A DNA stretch of 64,000 nucleotides from Tritrichomonas musculus. Lineage: Eukaryota > Parabasalia > Tritrichomonadida > Tritrichomonadidae. Positions 48,216 to 57,598 of this stretch are shown piece after piece. Below the pieces are notes generated by a model. It was given only the letters and a program-made list of their open reading frames with translations. It had not been told where the DNA came from and made no database searches. How positions within the stretch are numbered: the stretch's first letter is position 1; each line of letters opens with the position of its first letter. Made by a program: the position numbers and the translations under genes. The stretch is from the NCBI GenBank assembly GCA_039105265.1, contig JAPFFF010000001.1, positions 9,300,001-9,364,000 on the forward strand, given 5' to 3'.

Positions 48216-50705
48216 TTACAAATTTTCTGTCATTTGATGAGCAATTTTAACGAGATTGGGCTGACTTGATTTGAAGTTAGCCAATTTTTCTTTTACATCT
48301 TTTCTGAGTTCTTCATGTTTAGATGCAACATTTAATATCTGTAGAACTACTTTATCAGCAGGAGCTGATTTGCTATGCAGAAAGCTCAAGATTTTCCTTG
48401 CAGCATTTGTTGACTTACAAGCTGCGGTAATAGCTGTTGCTGCATATGGGTCTTTCCAATTCAAAACTAAAATTTCAATCATATCAGAAGGAAGTTCAAC
48501 TCCTTCATCAGCCATTTTAGCAGACACTATGTAAGATGCTTCTTTCAGTGCATCAGTACTTGATTGCATATGAATCATAATTGGATTTGGTGGAATTGAT
48601 TTAGCTTCGTCCAAAGCAACAATGCATCTCATTGCAGAAAGAACAGTATAAGTATCTTCATTGGTTAAATATTTAATGCAAAGGTCAACAAGAGGCTTCT
48701 TCAAATTTTCAGGGACTGTTTTTTTATCATGTGAGCATACTTCAAGAGCAAGCTTAACATGGAAAGCATCAATTGCGCGAAGAGCAATTTGGGGAGCAAT
48801 TTTATTGTGGCAAGCAATAATTGCGATATCTGTATCAATTGAAGTATCTCCTGTAGGGAATAAGTTGATTAATTTATCAACAAGCGGGGCGTCAAGGAGA
48901 GGAAATTCGCCAGTATCTTTGTCACGTGGAAGATTTCTTAACGTATTTAATGCTTTAACTTTGAGGGGAGAATCAATAAAGCAAACTAGCCCACGTGTAT
49001 AGAGGTTGAATTGTTCTTTGTTTCCTTCGAAAGATTTGCCTGAAGCGAAGCTTGATAAAAAGTTCCAGACTCGTTCGGCGGTTTTTACATCATTGAGTGA
49101 GTTTTCTCGTTCGAGATTTTCAATGAGAGATTGAACAACGTCAATATTTGAGTCTGAAAACTCTGATGGAAGAGAATCAAGTTGATCTTTAAGTTTATAT
49201 GTATGTACTTCTTCTGGAGTAAGTGGGATTGAATTAATATATTCCATAACTTGGTCTTGATCTGCACCTGGTATAATGATTTCGCCGCCTCTGAAAGTGT
49301 GGACAATCTCTGTAAAAGTTGGACGATTGGTTGGATCAGTTTCCCAGCATTTTGAAATAAGTTCAACAAGAGCAGGGGGCGTATTTGCTGGTATTGTTGG
49401 TCTTGCGTTTTTCATGATGACTTGTGCAATGATTTGAGCTGGTTCCATATTATTGTACGGAACTTTACAAGTGATAAGTTCCCAAAGAACTATGGCATAA
49501 GCATAAACATCAACTTTATTATCATAAGTATCGCTTTGGGTAAGAAGTTCGGGAGCCATCCAGTGAGGGGTGCCAACATTCTTTGTCATTAATTCTTCTT
49601 TTTTGCCAGCAAGGCGTTTTGAGAAGCCAAAATCGCAAATATGGGTATGTAAATCTTTATCTATAAGTACATTCAAAGATTTTAAGTCTCTATGGATAAT
49701 TTGTTGAGAGTGTAAAAATTGCATTCCTCGTGCAATATCAAAAGCGCCAATTGTGCGGAGTGTAGCATTTAATCGATGATATTTGTGTATATCATGATAT
49801 AATGAATTGTTTGGCATCCATTCTGTAACTATGCAAAATGGTGGAGAGTCTGTGGCTCCAATAAAACGTAAAATTGTTGGATGAATCGCTGTAGCTAAAA
49901 TAGAAACTTCTCTTTGGAATGATTTGAGCGTCATATCATTGAGCTTTTTATATTTAAGTCTTTTAATCGCAACTTGTTCGCCAGTAGGTTTATAAACGCC
50001 TTTATAAACGACAGCAGATACCCCTTTACCAACTTCTGTTTGTTCTTCGAGATCTTTGTGTTGTAATCTCCAAGATTGGTAATGAATTGGTATTGGTGAA
50101 AAAACTTGAATGCCTGGAGCAACATTTTCCTCTTTATATTGCTTGAGAAATGTATTAATTGACATTATTCGTTCAACCATAACTGATGCTGGTGGCTCAA
50201 GATTAGAATTATGAGATAATTCTTCGATGTTTGGGTTCTTACCAAATTGTTGTACTAAATATTGATTGAATGAAGCACTAATTGCTTTGATATCAAGTAT
50301 GTGTAATGAAAGCCATTTCGGGGAAGTCGAATCAAATGATTTAGCAGCTTCTGGATCAAGGCATTCTGAAACTTCTCTCAAACGGCTTGTAATTCCACAT
50401 ATGTCTGTTGGGGCTTGACTTGATGAGTTTTCTAGAGCATTGTGAGCCCAAGTTTGGTCTAAAAATGAACCAAAGATTCCTTTAAATGCTCGAACAGCTT
50501 GAACAATATCAGAGTAAGCCTTTTGCTGTTCTTCTGTTAATGGAGTAGAACCAGCATTTTGAGCAAATTTATTAACAAAATCGCTGAATTGTGACATTGC
50601 AAACTGAATTTTTCTTCCATGGCAAACAGCACGTACCGCGATCTGAGAGAGATCACGGGACATTTTTTGAAATTCAGGAACGAGTGCTGAAAGTTGTATA
50701 GACAT
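48216..50705 (-). CDS. TKL-family protein kinase, paralogue of 35470-37899
   Basis: An 829-residue kinase with the same three-part layout: helical N-terminal domain (about 10-195), kinase domain (about 217-470), helical ARM/HEAT-like C-terminus (about 480-829). Key residues: VAIKRL lysine K248, HRDLKSLN (H338, D340), DFG 358-360, APE 384-386, plus YAYAIVLWELIT and RPTFTEI. All catalytic residues are kept, so activity is expected. The FSP-(I/L)-P-(I/V)-x-YQS segment just before the kinase and the GTPHWMAPELL activation segment are shared with the paralogue. The kinase domains are clearly closer than the tails, which suggests the tails set partner choice. Confidence 0.93.
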   Translation of the reverse strand: MSIQLSALVPEFQKMSRDLSQIAVRAVCHGRKIQFAMSQFSDFVNKFAQNAGSTPLTEEQQKAYSDIVQAVRAFKGIFGSFLDQTWAHNALENSSSQAPTDICGITSRLREVSECLDPEAAKSFDSTSPKWLSLHILDIKAISASFNQYLVQQFGKNPNIEELSHNSNLEPPASVMVERIMSINTFLKQYKEENVAPGIQVFSPIPIHYQSWRLQHKDLEEQTEVGKGVSAVVYKGVYKPTGEQVAIKRLKYKKLNDMTLKSFQREVSILATAIHPTILRFIGATDSPPFCIVTEWMPNNSLYHDIHKYHRLNATLRTIGAFDIARGMQFLHSQQIIHRDLKSLNVLIDKDLHTHICDFGFSKRLAGKKEELMTKNVGTPHWMAPELLTQSDTYDNKVDVYAYAIVLWELITCKVPYNNMEPAQIIAQVIMKNARPTIPANTPPALVELISKCWETDPTNRPTFTEIVHTFRGGEIIIPGADQDQVMEYINSIPLTPEEVHTYKLKDQLDSLPSEFSDSNIDVVQSLIENLERENSLNDVKTAERVWNFLSSFASGKSFEGNKEQFNLYTRGLVCFIDSPLKVKALNTLRNLPRDKDTGEFPLLDAPLVDKLINLFPTGDTSIDTDIAIIACHNKIAPQIALRAIDAFHVKLALEVCSHDKKTVPENLKKPLVDLCIKYLTNEDTYTVLSAMRCIVALDEAKSIPPNPIMIHMQSSTDALKEASYIVSAKMADEGVELPSDMIEILVLNWKDPYAATAITAACKSTNAARKILSFLHSKSAPADKVVLQILNVASKHEELRKDVKEKLANFKSSQPNLVKIAHQMTENL

Positions 50706-51813
50706 ATCAAATTGGTATTTAAATGCGGAACCCTAATCATTCAAAAATTTAAAATATTCTCAAATTCAATTTATCTTCTCTTTTGAAAAAGTTTGATTTT
50801 TATATCTTCTCTTCACAAATCGAGATATTTTAAATATTGAGATTATATCTCAATTAACAGAAGTGCGGGGACTAAAATAACGTATTTTGTCTATTTAATA
50901 TTTTGCTTTTATTTCCTTTCATATTTTATATCTCAATATTTTTATTATACATTTATTTTATATATTTATTGTATTATATAAAATACTTATTGTTTAGATT
51001 ATTTATTCATAGGAAAAGAAGTTACATAATTGCCAAAAATCATACAATATATATAAATATCTCAATGAAAAAATATTTTTAATTCATAATTATCATATAT
51101 TTAACAAAGAAATATAATAATATTATTCAATAATTATTTATATAAAACAAAACAATTTTTTTCATGAAAAAAAAATAAAATTTATATAAAATCGTATTTT
51201 ACAACTCATTTTTTGGAATGGTTGTTTAATTCTCAAGGGATAACTATATATCATTTTTTAGGATAATAAATATATATCACAATAGATATATAAAAATAAA
51301 AAACGGCTCGTCAGGTGTAGCTGCGTTTCAACCTTTAATTTTTTTCAAAATTTTTAATTATTTGAATGAAAAAAAACAATTGTCATGCCTTTTTTTCAAG
51401 GATTTGTTTTTAAAAAATGTCAAAAACTTTTTGACTATTTCCGGTTCATATTGAATTTTTTTGAAATTGCTTTTTTTTTTTCAAGAAAGAAATTTAAGCA
51501 AGTAAAATATTTTTTGATAAATTATATATTAATTACAGCATAAATTTAAACGAAACAGACCTCTCAATTATAGTTTGTCTTATCGTGGAAAATGAAAAAT
51601 ACTTTTAAAAAACATAGTTTTTTGCTAATTTTTTTAATAATTTTTTAATCGTTTAAAAGTAACTTTTTTAATTAAATTTTAACGTTTAGAAAATATTTTT
51701 TTCGATCATAAATAATTGAAAAATATATAAATCACGATCATTAAAATTTCAGTTAAATATTATCGTCTGACGATTAAAAAAATCTCAAAAAAGCTCAAAA
51801 TTGAATGAATTTT

Positions 51814-51843
51814 TATACGAAAACCTTTCAATTTTTTCGTATA
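51814..51843. repeat. 10 bp perfect hairpin
   Basis: TATACGAAAA at 51814-51823 is exactly complementary to TTTTCGTATA at 51834-51843 across a ten-base loop. A related ATACGAAAAA…TTTTTCGT pair lies at about 51891-51915. Could form a stem in RNA or DNA; no role known. Confidence 0.7.
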
Positions 51844-52264
51844 CCGCTTTTTTTTTTGGCCTTCAATATGGTGAATAAAAACGGTTTCTTATACGAAAAA
51901 CCGTCGATTTTTTCGTTTAAAGTAAAGTTCAAAACCCCCTAACAATAAAAAAACCCCCTAACTTTTTTAAAATTTGAGAGAAAACTTTTTATAGATCAAT
52001 AAATATTCATTCATTTAAATATATTTAATAATGTATTCAATATTATTTATGTATTATAATTTAGAAGCCCTGATTTTAACTTTACAAAACCCCCTAACTT
52101 TTTTCCATATTTAAATTTAAATTCAAAAGAAAGTACTTTTTGCCATCAAAAAAGGCTAATTTGAGAGGGAAAAATGGTCAAAAAAAGTTAGGGGGTTGTT
52201 GAAAAAGTTAGGGGGTTTATTCCTTTTCTTTACCGCTTTTTTTGGCCTTCCCTATGGTCAATTA
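51842..52264. repeat. repeat cluster: flanking direct repeats around CCCCCTAAC motifs
   Basis: A near-identical unit (TACCGC, T-run, GGCCTTC, TATGGT) occurs at 51842-51875 and 52231-52264 in the same direction. Between them CCCCCTAAC is read on the plus strand near 51935, 51954 and 52090, and on the minus strand (GTTAGGGGG) near 52187 and 52207, usually next to an A/T run. AATTTGAGAG also occurs at 51971-51980 and 52158-52167. The opposed copies can pair, so the unit could fold into a long imperfect hairpin. No coding frame is present. Confidence 0.65.
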
Positions 52265-53808
52265 AAATTGAATACTTATTCGATTTTTTTTTTAATTTTA
52301 CATAACCGTTTATATTGACCTATTATAAGGCAGATTATTTTAGCCTTAAGCTGCCAAATAAATAATCAAATTTTAATACAATAAGCTTATTGTAATGGCT
52401 AAATATTTTACCTTTCAATTTCAATGTTTTTAAAATATTGTTATATCTCAGTTTTTTATATTAAAATCATTTTATTTATTTATTTGAAATAAATATTTAC
52501 TATTCAAAAATTGTGTTACAATATTTTTTCAATTATTTACGTTTTTTACAAAAAATGGTTATATTTTTTTCTATTTTTTCCTTATTGTAGTAAATTTAGT
52601 TCCATTACGATAAAAATTAGCTGTAATATTAATATATGCATTATTCCAATAGTTACCTTTTAAATTACTCTATTAAAAACAAAATAAATTCTTTTTTTAC
52701 TGAGATAAATTAGTTTTAATTTATAATATAAAAACTAAAATTACGGCTTATTCATTAATTTCTCCCAACAATCTCTTATTTAAACCAATTATGGTAAATC
52801 AATAAATCATTAGCGCATGTCTTAAGGCATTTTTAAAAGATTTCATTGAGAATATTTAATCTCAGATCTTAGCAATTCATGTTTTCAAGAGTAAAAAAAG
52901 TTTCAAAAGATAAATCATATTATATTATGCAAAAATCATTCTTCATTTTACGTACTTATCATTTAATTTATAGAAATCTAAAATGATAATATTACAAGAT
53001 CGATTGAATTAATTTTTTTATTAAACATTTTCATATAATAATGATGTATTTAATATTTTATAGCTTTTTTTATACAATAACATGGAAAATATTTGAAGAA
53101 TTTTTTAAAAAATTTCAATGGTTTACGATGAATAAAAAAAAAATACTCATAAAACTCCACCTGACGAACAAAACTCTTTCATTAAATATTTTCTATATAG
53201 TATGGAATATTATCAATAAAATATATTAATATAAAGAATTTTTAATATTTTTTTTAGACCCAATACCTGAGGTATATAAATTATATAATATATAATATAA
53301 TTCAGAATTATATCATTATATTTAGAATAGAATATATACTATCTTCTGCAAAATAAAATTAGTATTTTTTTATTTAATTAATTGGAATCAAATGTTGATA
53401 AAATTCTATATTTTGCTTTGGTGAAAGTTTCTAATTCATTATCAACCTCACAACAAATAATTTAAGTGACAAAAGTTTGTTGAATATAAATATTATATAC
53501 GTCTAATATTGAACATATCTAAGTTAGAAAAGCATATATAAATGTTTTTTTTAACATTATATTTTTTTCCTTTCAAACATTCTTATTTTTCTTTGTCAAA
53601 TCATGTTCTTCTGAACAAAAGTATGAAATGTAATAAATAATATTAGATGAAGTAGCTTTGGTAAAAAATAGAATAAGCTTCCGTAAACAAAAAAAATAAA
53701 TATTAGTTAACTTCAACCATAGCTTTAAAATATGAAATCATGCTCAAAAGAAAAAAAGTAACATTTGACTTAAGAAGTGAGATGAAAGAGAGATCATCAA
53801 AAGATCCA

Positions 53809-53955
53809 TTAGCAAAAAGAATTCTTGTTACCTCTATTTTTATTAATTATAAATAATTCCGCTTTCAATCTTTCGATTTCAGTTTTAAATTGCTCATTTT
53901 CTATCTTCAATTGCTCATATGAATCGCTTTTTAATATTAAATTTCTTCTTTGTTC
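53809..53955 (-). pseudogene. relic of a coiled-coil gene end
   Basis: On the minus strand a 48-codon open stretch ends in a stop at 53809-53811 and reads …SYEQLKIENEQFKTEIERL…, a regular heptad coiled coil. It has no start and is preceded by stops, so it is not a gene as it stands. Many trichomonad BTB, ankyrin and F5/8C proteins end in this kind of coiled coil, so it is probably the decayed 3' end of one. Confidence is limited by the short length. Confidence 0.35.
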
Positions 53956-54101
53956 TCAGGTTTTTGAGATAAGACCTTCTAACAGCAATTATCCTCAATA
54001 GCGTCATCCCTTCTGAAGAGGAAGTTGGCCAAACAGTCAAATATTTGAAATTAGATATGAAAAAAATAAATGATTAAAATACAAACAAATTTTAAGAAAA
54101 G

Positions 54102-55598
54102 TTAATTATCAGTAATATCTTCAATGCCAGTTTCGACATGAATTCCTTTTGTAATTCGAAGTAAGTTCTGAAAATGATCTATTCCTGATAATTTCTCTGC
54201 AGTAGTGATAGCAATTCCATTAATAACTTGAAGTGATGGCATTAAATATGATAGTAATGGCCTAAAAAGTGACATCCTTGTAATTGCATTTCCTTCAACT
54301 CTGATTACTTCAACCATTTCGAAAGCTGTCAAAAATAAAGCGTCTGCGACTGAAGAAATCATGTTATGATCAAGTGTCAGCATAGTTGGACCTTTTTGGC
54401 CAAGTTTCATTACATTTTGTGTAATTTCTGTTCCAGGGATTATTGGCACATATTGAAGTTTCAATGATTTGAAATCTGTTGATAAATATTCATCTGTCAT
54501 TATAGCACCAAATATTGTCAAGCATCCTTCGTCGTCCATTGTTGATGTGGTTGGAATATTTTTTGCATTTTCTTCTATCAGCATGATTCTTGAATGCTTT
54601 TCTTTGGAGCAAGCAAGCCAAATATCTTCGATATCATCTGATGATGGAATTGGTTTGGTTTCAATTTGTTTTAATTGGCGCATCAAATTTCGAATCTTTG
54701 ATATCTTGAGATGTGGATATGGAGCTTGAGCAGCTCGAACCATTTTTGCAATTCGATCACGATGAATGGCTCGTTCTCCATCACTAATTTTCCGACCATT
54801 TATGCATTCAAGTGCAGGAATAGATGAAACAGCAAATGAAATCCAATTTTCGTTAAACTTATTACCAAGACCTGATAAATGGGTTAATGTTTGAACTTTT
54901 TCGATTACTGATATATCATTTAAATAATTGTCACTAAAATCAATATGCGTCAATGATTGGGCGTTTGATATTGCTAAAGACATAAGCGAGTTGCCTTGTA
55001 TAGACAATTCGATGAGTGTTGGGGAATTAATTTCAAATGTAGAAAATTGGTTGCATGATAAATTTAAAGTTTTTATTGAAGGAAATTGAAAAAAATTAAA
55101 TTCTGATAATCTATTTCCGCTTAAATTCAAAATCTCAAGAAAATCAAAAGTGCATGTATTTGAAATTTTTGTAATTGCGTTTGAAGCAAGTAAAATTGCA
55201 CGAATCCGGAGAGGAGGAACTTCGAATTCTAATTGTTCAATTAAGTTTTGAGAAGCATCAAGAACTTCAAGAGAAGGATGACCAGAAATAGGATGTAATG
55301 ATTTTACTGCATTCTCTCGTATTAATAAAATTCGAATAGAACTAGGTATCTCTGGAATGGCATTTAAGTCTTTTGAGTTTATGTTTAAAACAGTGGGAAA
55401 TTCTGATCCAATAATATGAATTGTTGGTGGTTGATTTCTGTAAATTAAACAATTTGTCGGAGTTTTGACTGCATTTAAAATTTTATTTTGTTTTCCGCTA
55501 ATATCATCGAGGATGAAAGGATTTTCTTTCATTACAACATTTGATCCAACTGCATTTGGTTGAAATTTCTCTTGAGGTATTTGAGAATAGTTAGTCAT
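54102..55598 (-). CDS. leucine-rich-repeat protein (SDS22-like type)
   Basis: A 498-residue protein with ATG at 55598. Residues about 85-270 contain short LRRs (L-x-x-L-x-x-x-x-N: LEVLDASQNLIEQL, LEILNLSGNRLSEF, IKTLNLSCNQFSTF, LTHIDFSDNYLNDI). They close with a cap-like ALECINGRKISDGERAIHRDRI segment as in SDS22/LRRC-type proteins. The second half contains another repeat near 405-460 (MLTLDHNMISSV; VIRVEGNAITRM; SLQVINGIAITTAE). No signal peptide or membrane segment, so a cytosolic scaffold or phosphatase/tubulin-related adaptor is likely but not proven. Only 81 bp separate its start from that of the neighbouring divergent gene. Confidence 0.88.
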   Translation of the reverse strand: MTNYSQIPQEKFQPNAVGSNVVMKENPFILDDISGKQNKILNAVKTPTNCLIYRNQPPTIHIIGSEFPTVLNINSKDLNAIPEIPSSIRILLIRENAVKSLHPISGHPSLEVLDASQNLIEQLEFEVPPLRIRAILLASNAITKISNTCTFDFLEILNLSGNRLSEFNFFQFPSIKTLNLSCNQFSTFEINSPTLIELSIQGNSLMSLAISNAQSLTHIDFSDNYLNDISVIEKVQTLTHLSGLGNKFNENWISFAVSSIPALECINGRKISDGERAIHRDRIAKMVRAAQAPYPHLKISKIRNLMRQLKQIETKPIPSSDDIEDIWLACSKEKHSRIMLIEENAKNIPTTSTMDDEGCLTIFGAIMTDEYLSTDFKSLKLQYVPIIPGTEITQNVMKLGQKGPTMLTLDHNMISSVADALFLTAFEMVEVIRVEGNAITRMSLFRPLLSYLMPSLQVINGIAITTAEKLSGIDHFQNLLRITKGIHVETGIEDITDN

Positions 55599-55679
55599 TT
55601 AGAGATAGAATTTGTTCTTTTTCAAAAAACGTGTTTTTTTTTTTTCAATGAAATTTTAAACGTTGAGTCCAATATCCAA

Positions 55680-57260
55680 ATGTTAACTAGTTTCGAGAAG
55701 AAAAAAATTGCAAATGACAAAAACAAGCAAGAAATTAGAAAAATTAATGACGAAAAATTTGAAATTACGAGTGAAAATGGTAATTATTCAGTCGAAACAT
55801 ATAAAGCAATGATATCACAATTGCCTATTAAAATTTCTATGCTATCACAAGAGATTACTGTTGAACAAATGTTTGAAATTATAGCATTTTTTCGATTGCT
55901 GATTAAGTTTTCAGAAATTCCCAAAGAAATGAAAAATGATAGTTTTATGTTATCAGTTCTAGCTCAAGTTCAAAGATATCAAAATGATGAATTATTTTCA
56001 AAATTTGTTATGTTTATTAATGAATTTTATGAAATTGTATTTTGTCCTCCCCCTAGTCAATTAATTGATTTTGTCATTAACTTGATTTTTAATGTTCAAT
56101 TGCCTCTTCAAGGTTTACAACAGACAATTATAAAAAATCTTCTTATTTTTATAAGTTCAATATATAATTATTTAGATGATAAGATGATTAATACTAATTC
56201 ATTTTATTCTAAGTTAATAATATTTTTTAATTTGTCTCCTGAATTTAACTCAACTTTAACTTATTTATTTACTTCCTTAATATGCAATATCTCTTCAGGA
56301 GAAGTATTATCTAACTTCGTTACTATAATTAGTTTTATTTATCAAAATGTTGTTCCATACACAACTCCAACAGTTCATGAAAATGAAGATTCTTTGAGAG
56401 TTATTATGAATATTGTGTCTATTGTTTCTGGATTTGCATTATGTGATAAAAAGTTAGGCAAAGGATATTTTAAACAGCATGCAGAAAATATAATTCTGCC
56501 ACTTTATGATTTTTGGGGACTTTCAAATGATATCAATGCAAATCTAGTTGATCTTCTAGAAACTGTTTCTAGGACAACGGTTTCAATGTTTAAAGATCCA
56601 AATCAAGCAGAACTTCAAATGACATTTATCAAAATTATTGATTCGTGTTTAAGCAAAGGAGGTTCACAAATCATATTATCTTCTCTCATGGCATCAACCG
56701 ATTATACCACCGAATCACTATTATTACTCAAACAACTGATCCAAATCAATTTCACACGACAAACTTCTTTTTTGTTCAAAGATCAATGTAAATTTTTCCC
56801 TATTTTTTATAGAGTTCTTTACTACTGCCTAGAAGGACGAATATCAGAACGTTGTGCAGCTGGATGTTGTCTTTCTAAAATCATCAGGATTTATCCAAAT
56901 TTCATGTTGCAATACTTAATGTGTAACACCGAAGTTTGTTCTTATTTGTCACTAAATCTGGCCGACATTTCTGACATATCTGATTTGGCATTCATCAATT
57001 TGATTTCAGACCTTTTAACTTTAGAAAATGAAAAACTGGAAAGAACTCTTATTAAGGCTCTTTTCGTCATCGCTAAAAGATTCTATGATATGGATAAAAT
57101 GCACGAATTTAGAGAAGAATGCGCGTTATATAGCATTCAAGAAAAAGTTAATGCAATAACCGAAAATTCTAAAAATATAAAAACTTACAATGTCGGAAAT
57201 GACTTCAATTTGACTGCATTCGGAGTGTTGCCCTTCTCTGAAGTTGATGTTCCTTACTAG
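55680..57260 (+). CDS. helical-repeat protein, divergent importin-alpha-like
   Basis: A 526-residue, almost wholly helical protein. A basic N-terminal stretch (FEKKKIANDKNKQEIRK) recalls an importin-beta-binding segment, and the rest has ARM-like helix repeats with Asn- and Leu-rich helices. The frame extends 40 codons upstream into the LRR gene, but only from a TTG; the first in-frame ATG is at 55680. The ARM family call is by overall character and by similarity of layout to the gene at 57599-59074. Importin alpha carries nuclear import cargo, but conserved W/N binding-site ladders are not evident, so a non-import role is possible. Confidence 0.65.
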   Translation: MLTSFEKKKIANDKNKQEIRKINDEKFEITSENGNYSVETYKAMISQLPIKISMLSQEITVEQMFEIIAFFRLLIKFSEIPKEMKNDSFMLSVLAQVQRYQNDELFSKFVMFINEFYEIVFCPPPSQLIDFVINLIFNVQLPLQGLQQTIIKNLLIFISSIYNYLDDKMINTNSFYSKLIIFFNLSPEFNSTLTYLFTSLICNISSGEVLSNFVTIISFIYQNVVPYTTPTVHENEDSLRVIMNIVSIVSGFALCDKKLGKGYFKQHAENIILPLYDFWGLSNDINANLVDLLETVSRTTVSMFKDPNQAELQMTFIKIIDSCLSKGGSQIILSSLMASTDYTTESLLLLKQLIQINFTRQTSFLFKDQCKFFPIFYRVLYYCLEGRISERCAAGCCLSKIIRIYPNFMLQYLMCNTEVCSYLSLNLADISDISDLAFINLISDLLTLENEKLERTLIKALFVIAKRFYDMDKMHEFREECALYSIQEKVNAITENSKNIKTYNVGNDFNLTAFGVLPFSEVDVPY

Positions 57261-57598
57261 ATAGAAAAAAAAATATTTAATATTTAATATAGATTTTTAT
57301 TTAATAAATTATATGTTTTACTTACAATTAATTTTTTGAAAACTTTAAATGGAACTTGTTTTATTATAATAATGAAATATCTTGGAAATTTTTGGATTTC
57401 TAAAAATATTGATAAAGTTCGCTTGAGTGAAAATATGAAAAGCATGTATTACAAATATCATGATATTCATATTATGTCGATAAAAAAGTTTGAATGTATT
57501 TGCTTGTTACTTTTAAAATCGGTTTTAAATTTTAATATGGAAATTGGGAAATTTCTCTAAAAAAATAAATTTGAAAATTAGTTCAAAAATAGAAATAA
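57261..57598. other. short convergent gap, nothing recognised
   Basis: A 338 bp AT-rich stretch between the stops of two similar helical-repeat genes. A 74-codon plus-strand frame at 57336 lacks family features and is probably chance. It likely holds both 3' untranslated regions. Confidence 0.5.

Larger units (their letters stand above)
50706..54101. other. 3.4 kb gap with repeat cluster and a coding relic
   Basis: The largest gene-free stretch. The left end should carry the promoter of the second kinase. 51814-52264 holds a dense cluster of hairpins and CCCCCTAAC motifs. 52265-53800 is AT-rich with nothing recognised except an imperfect palindrome at about 53262-53274. 53809-53955 holds a short coiled-coil coding relic. 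The frame at 53041-53229 has no supporting features. Confidence 0.55.

Noticed and set aside
55560-55679. N-terminal extension of the helical-repeat gene overlapping the LRR gene
   Set aside because: It would begin at TTG; the first in-frame ATG is at 55680, and the extension runs into the neighbouring coding region.
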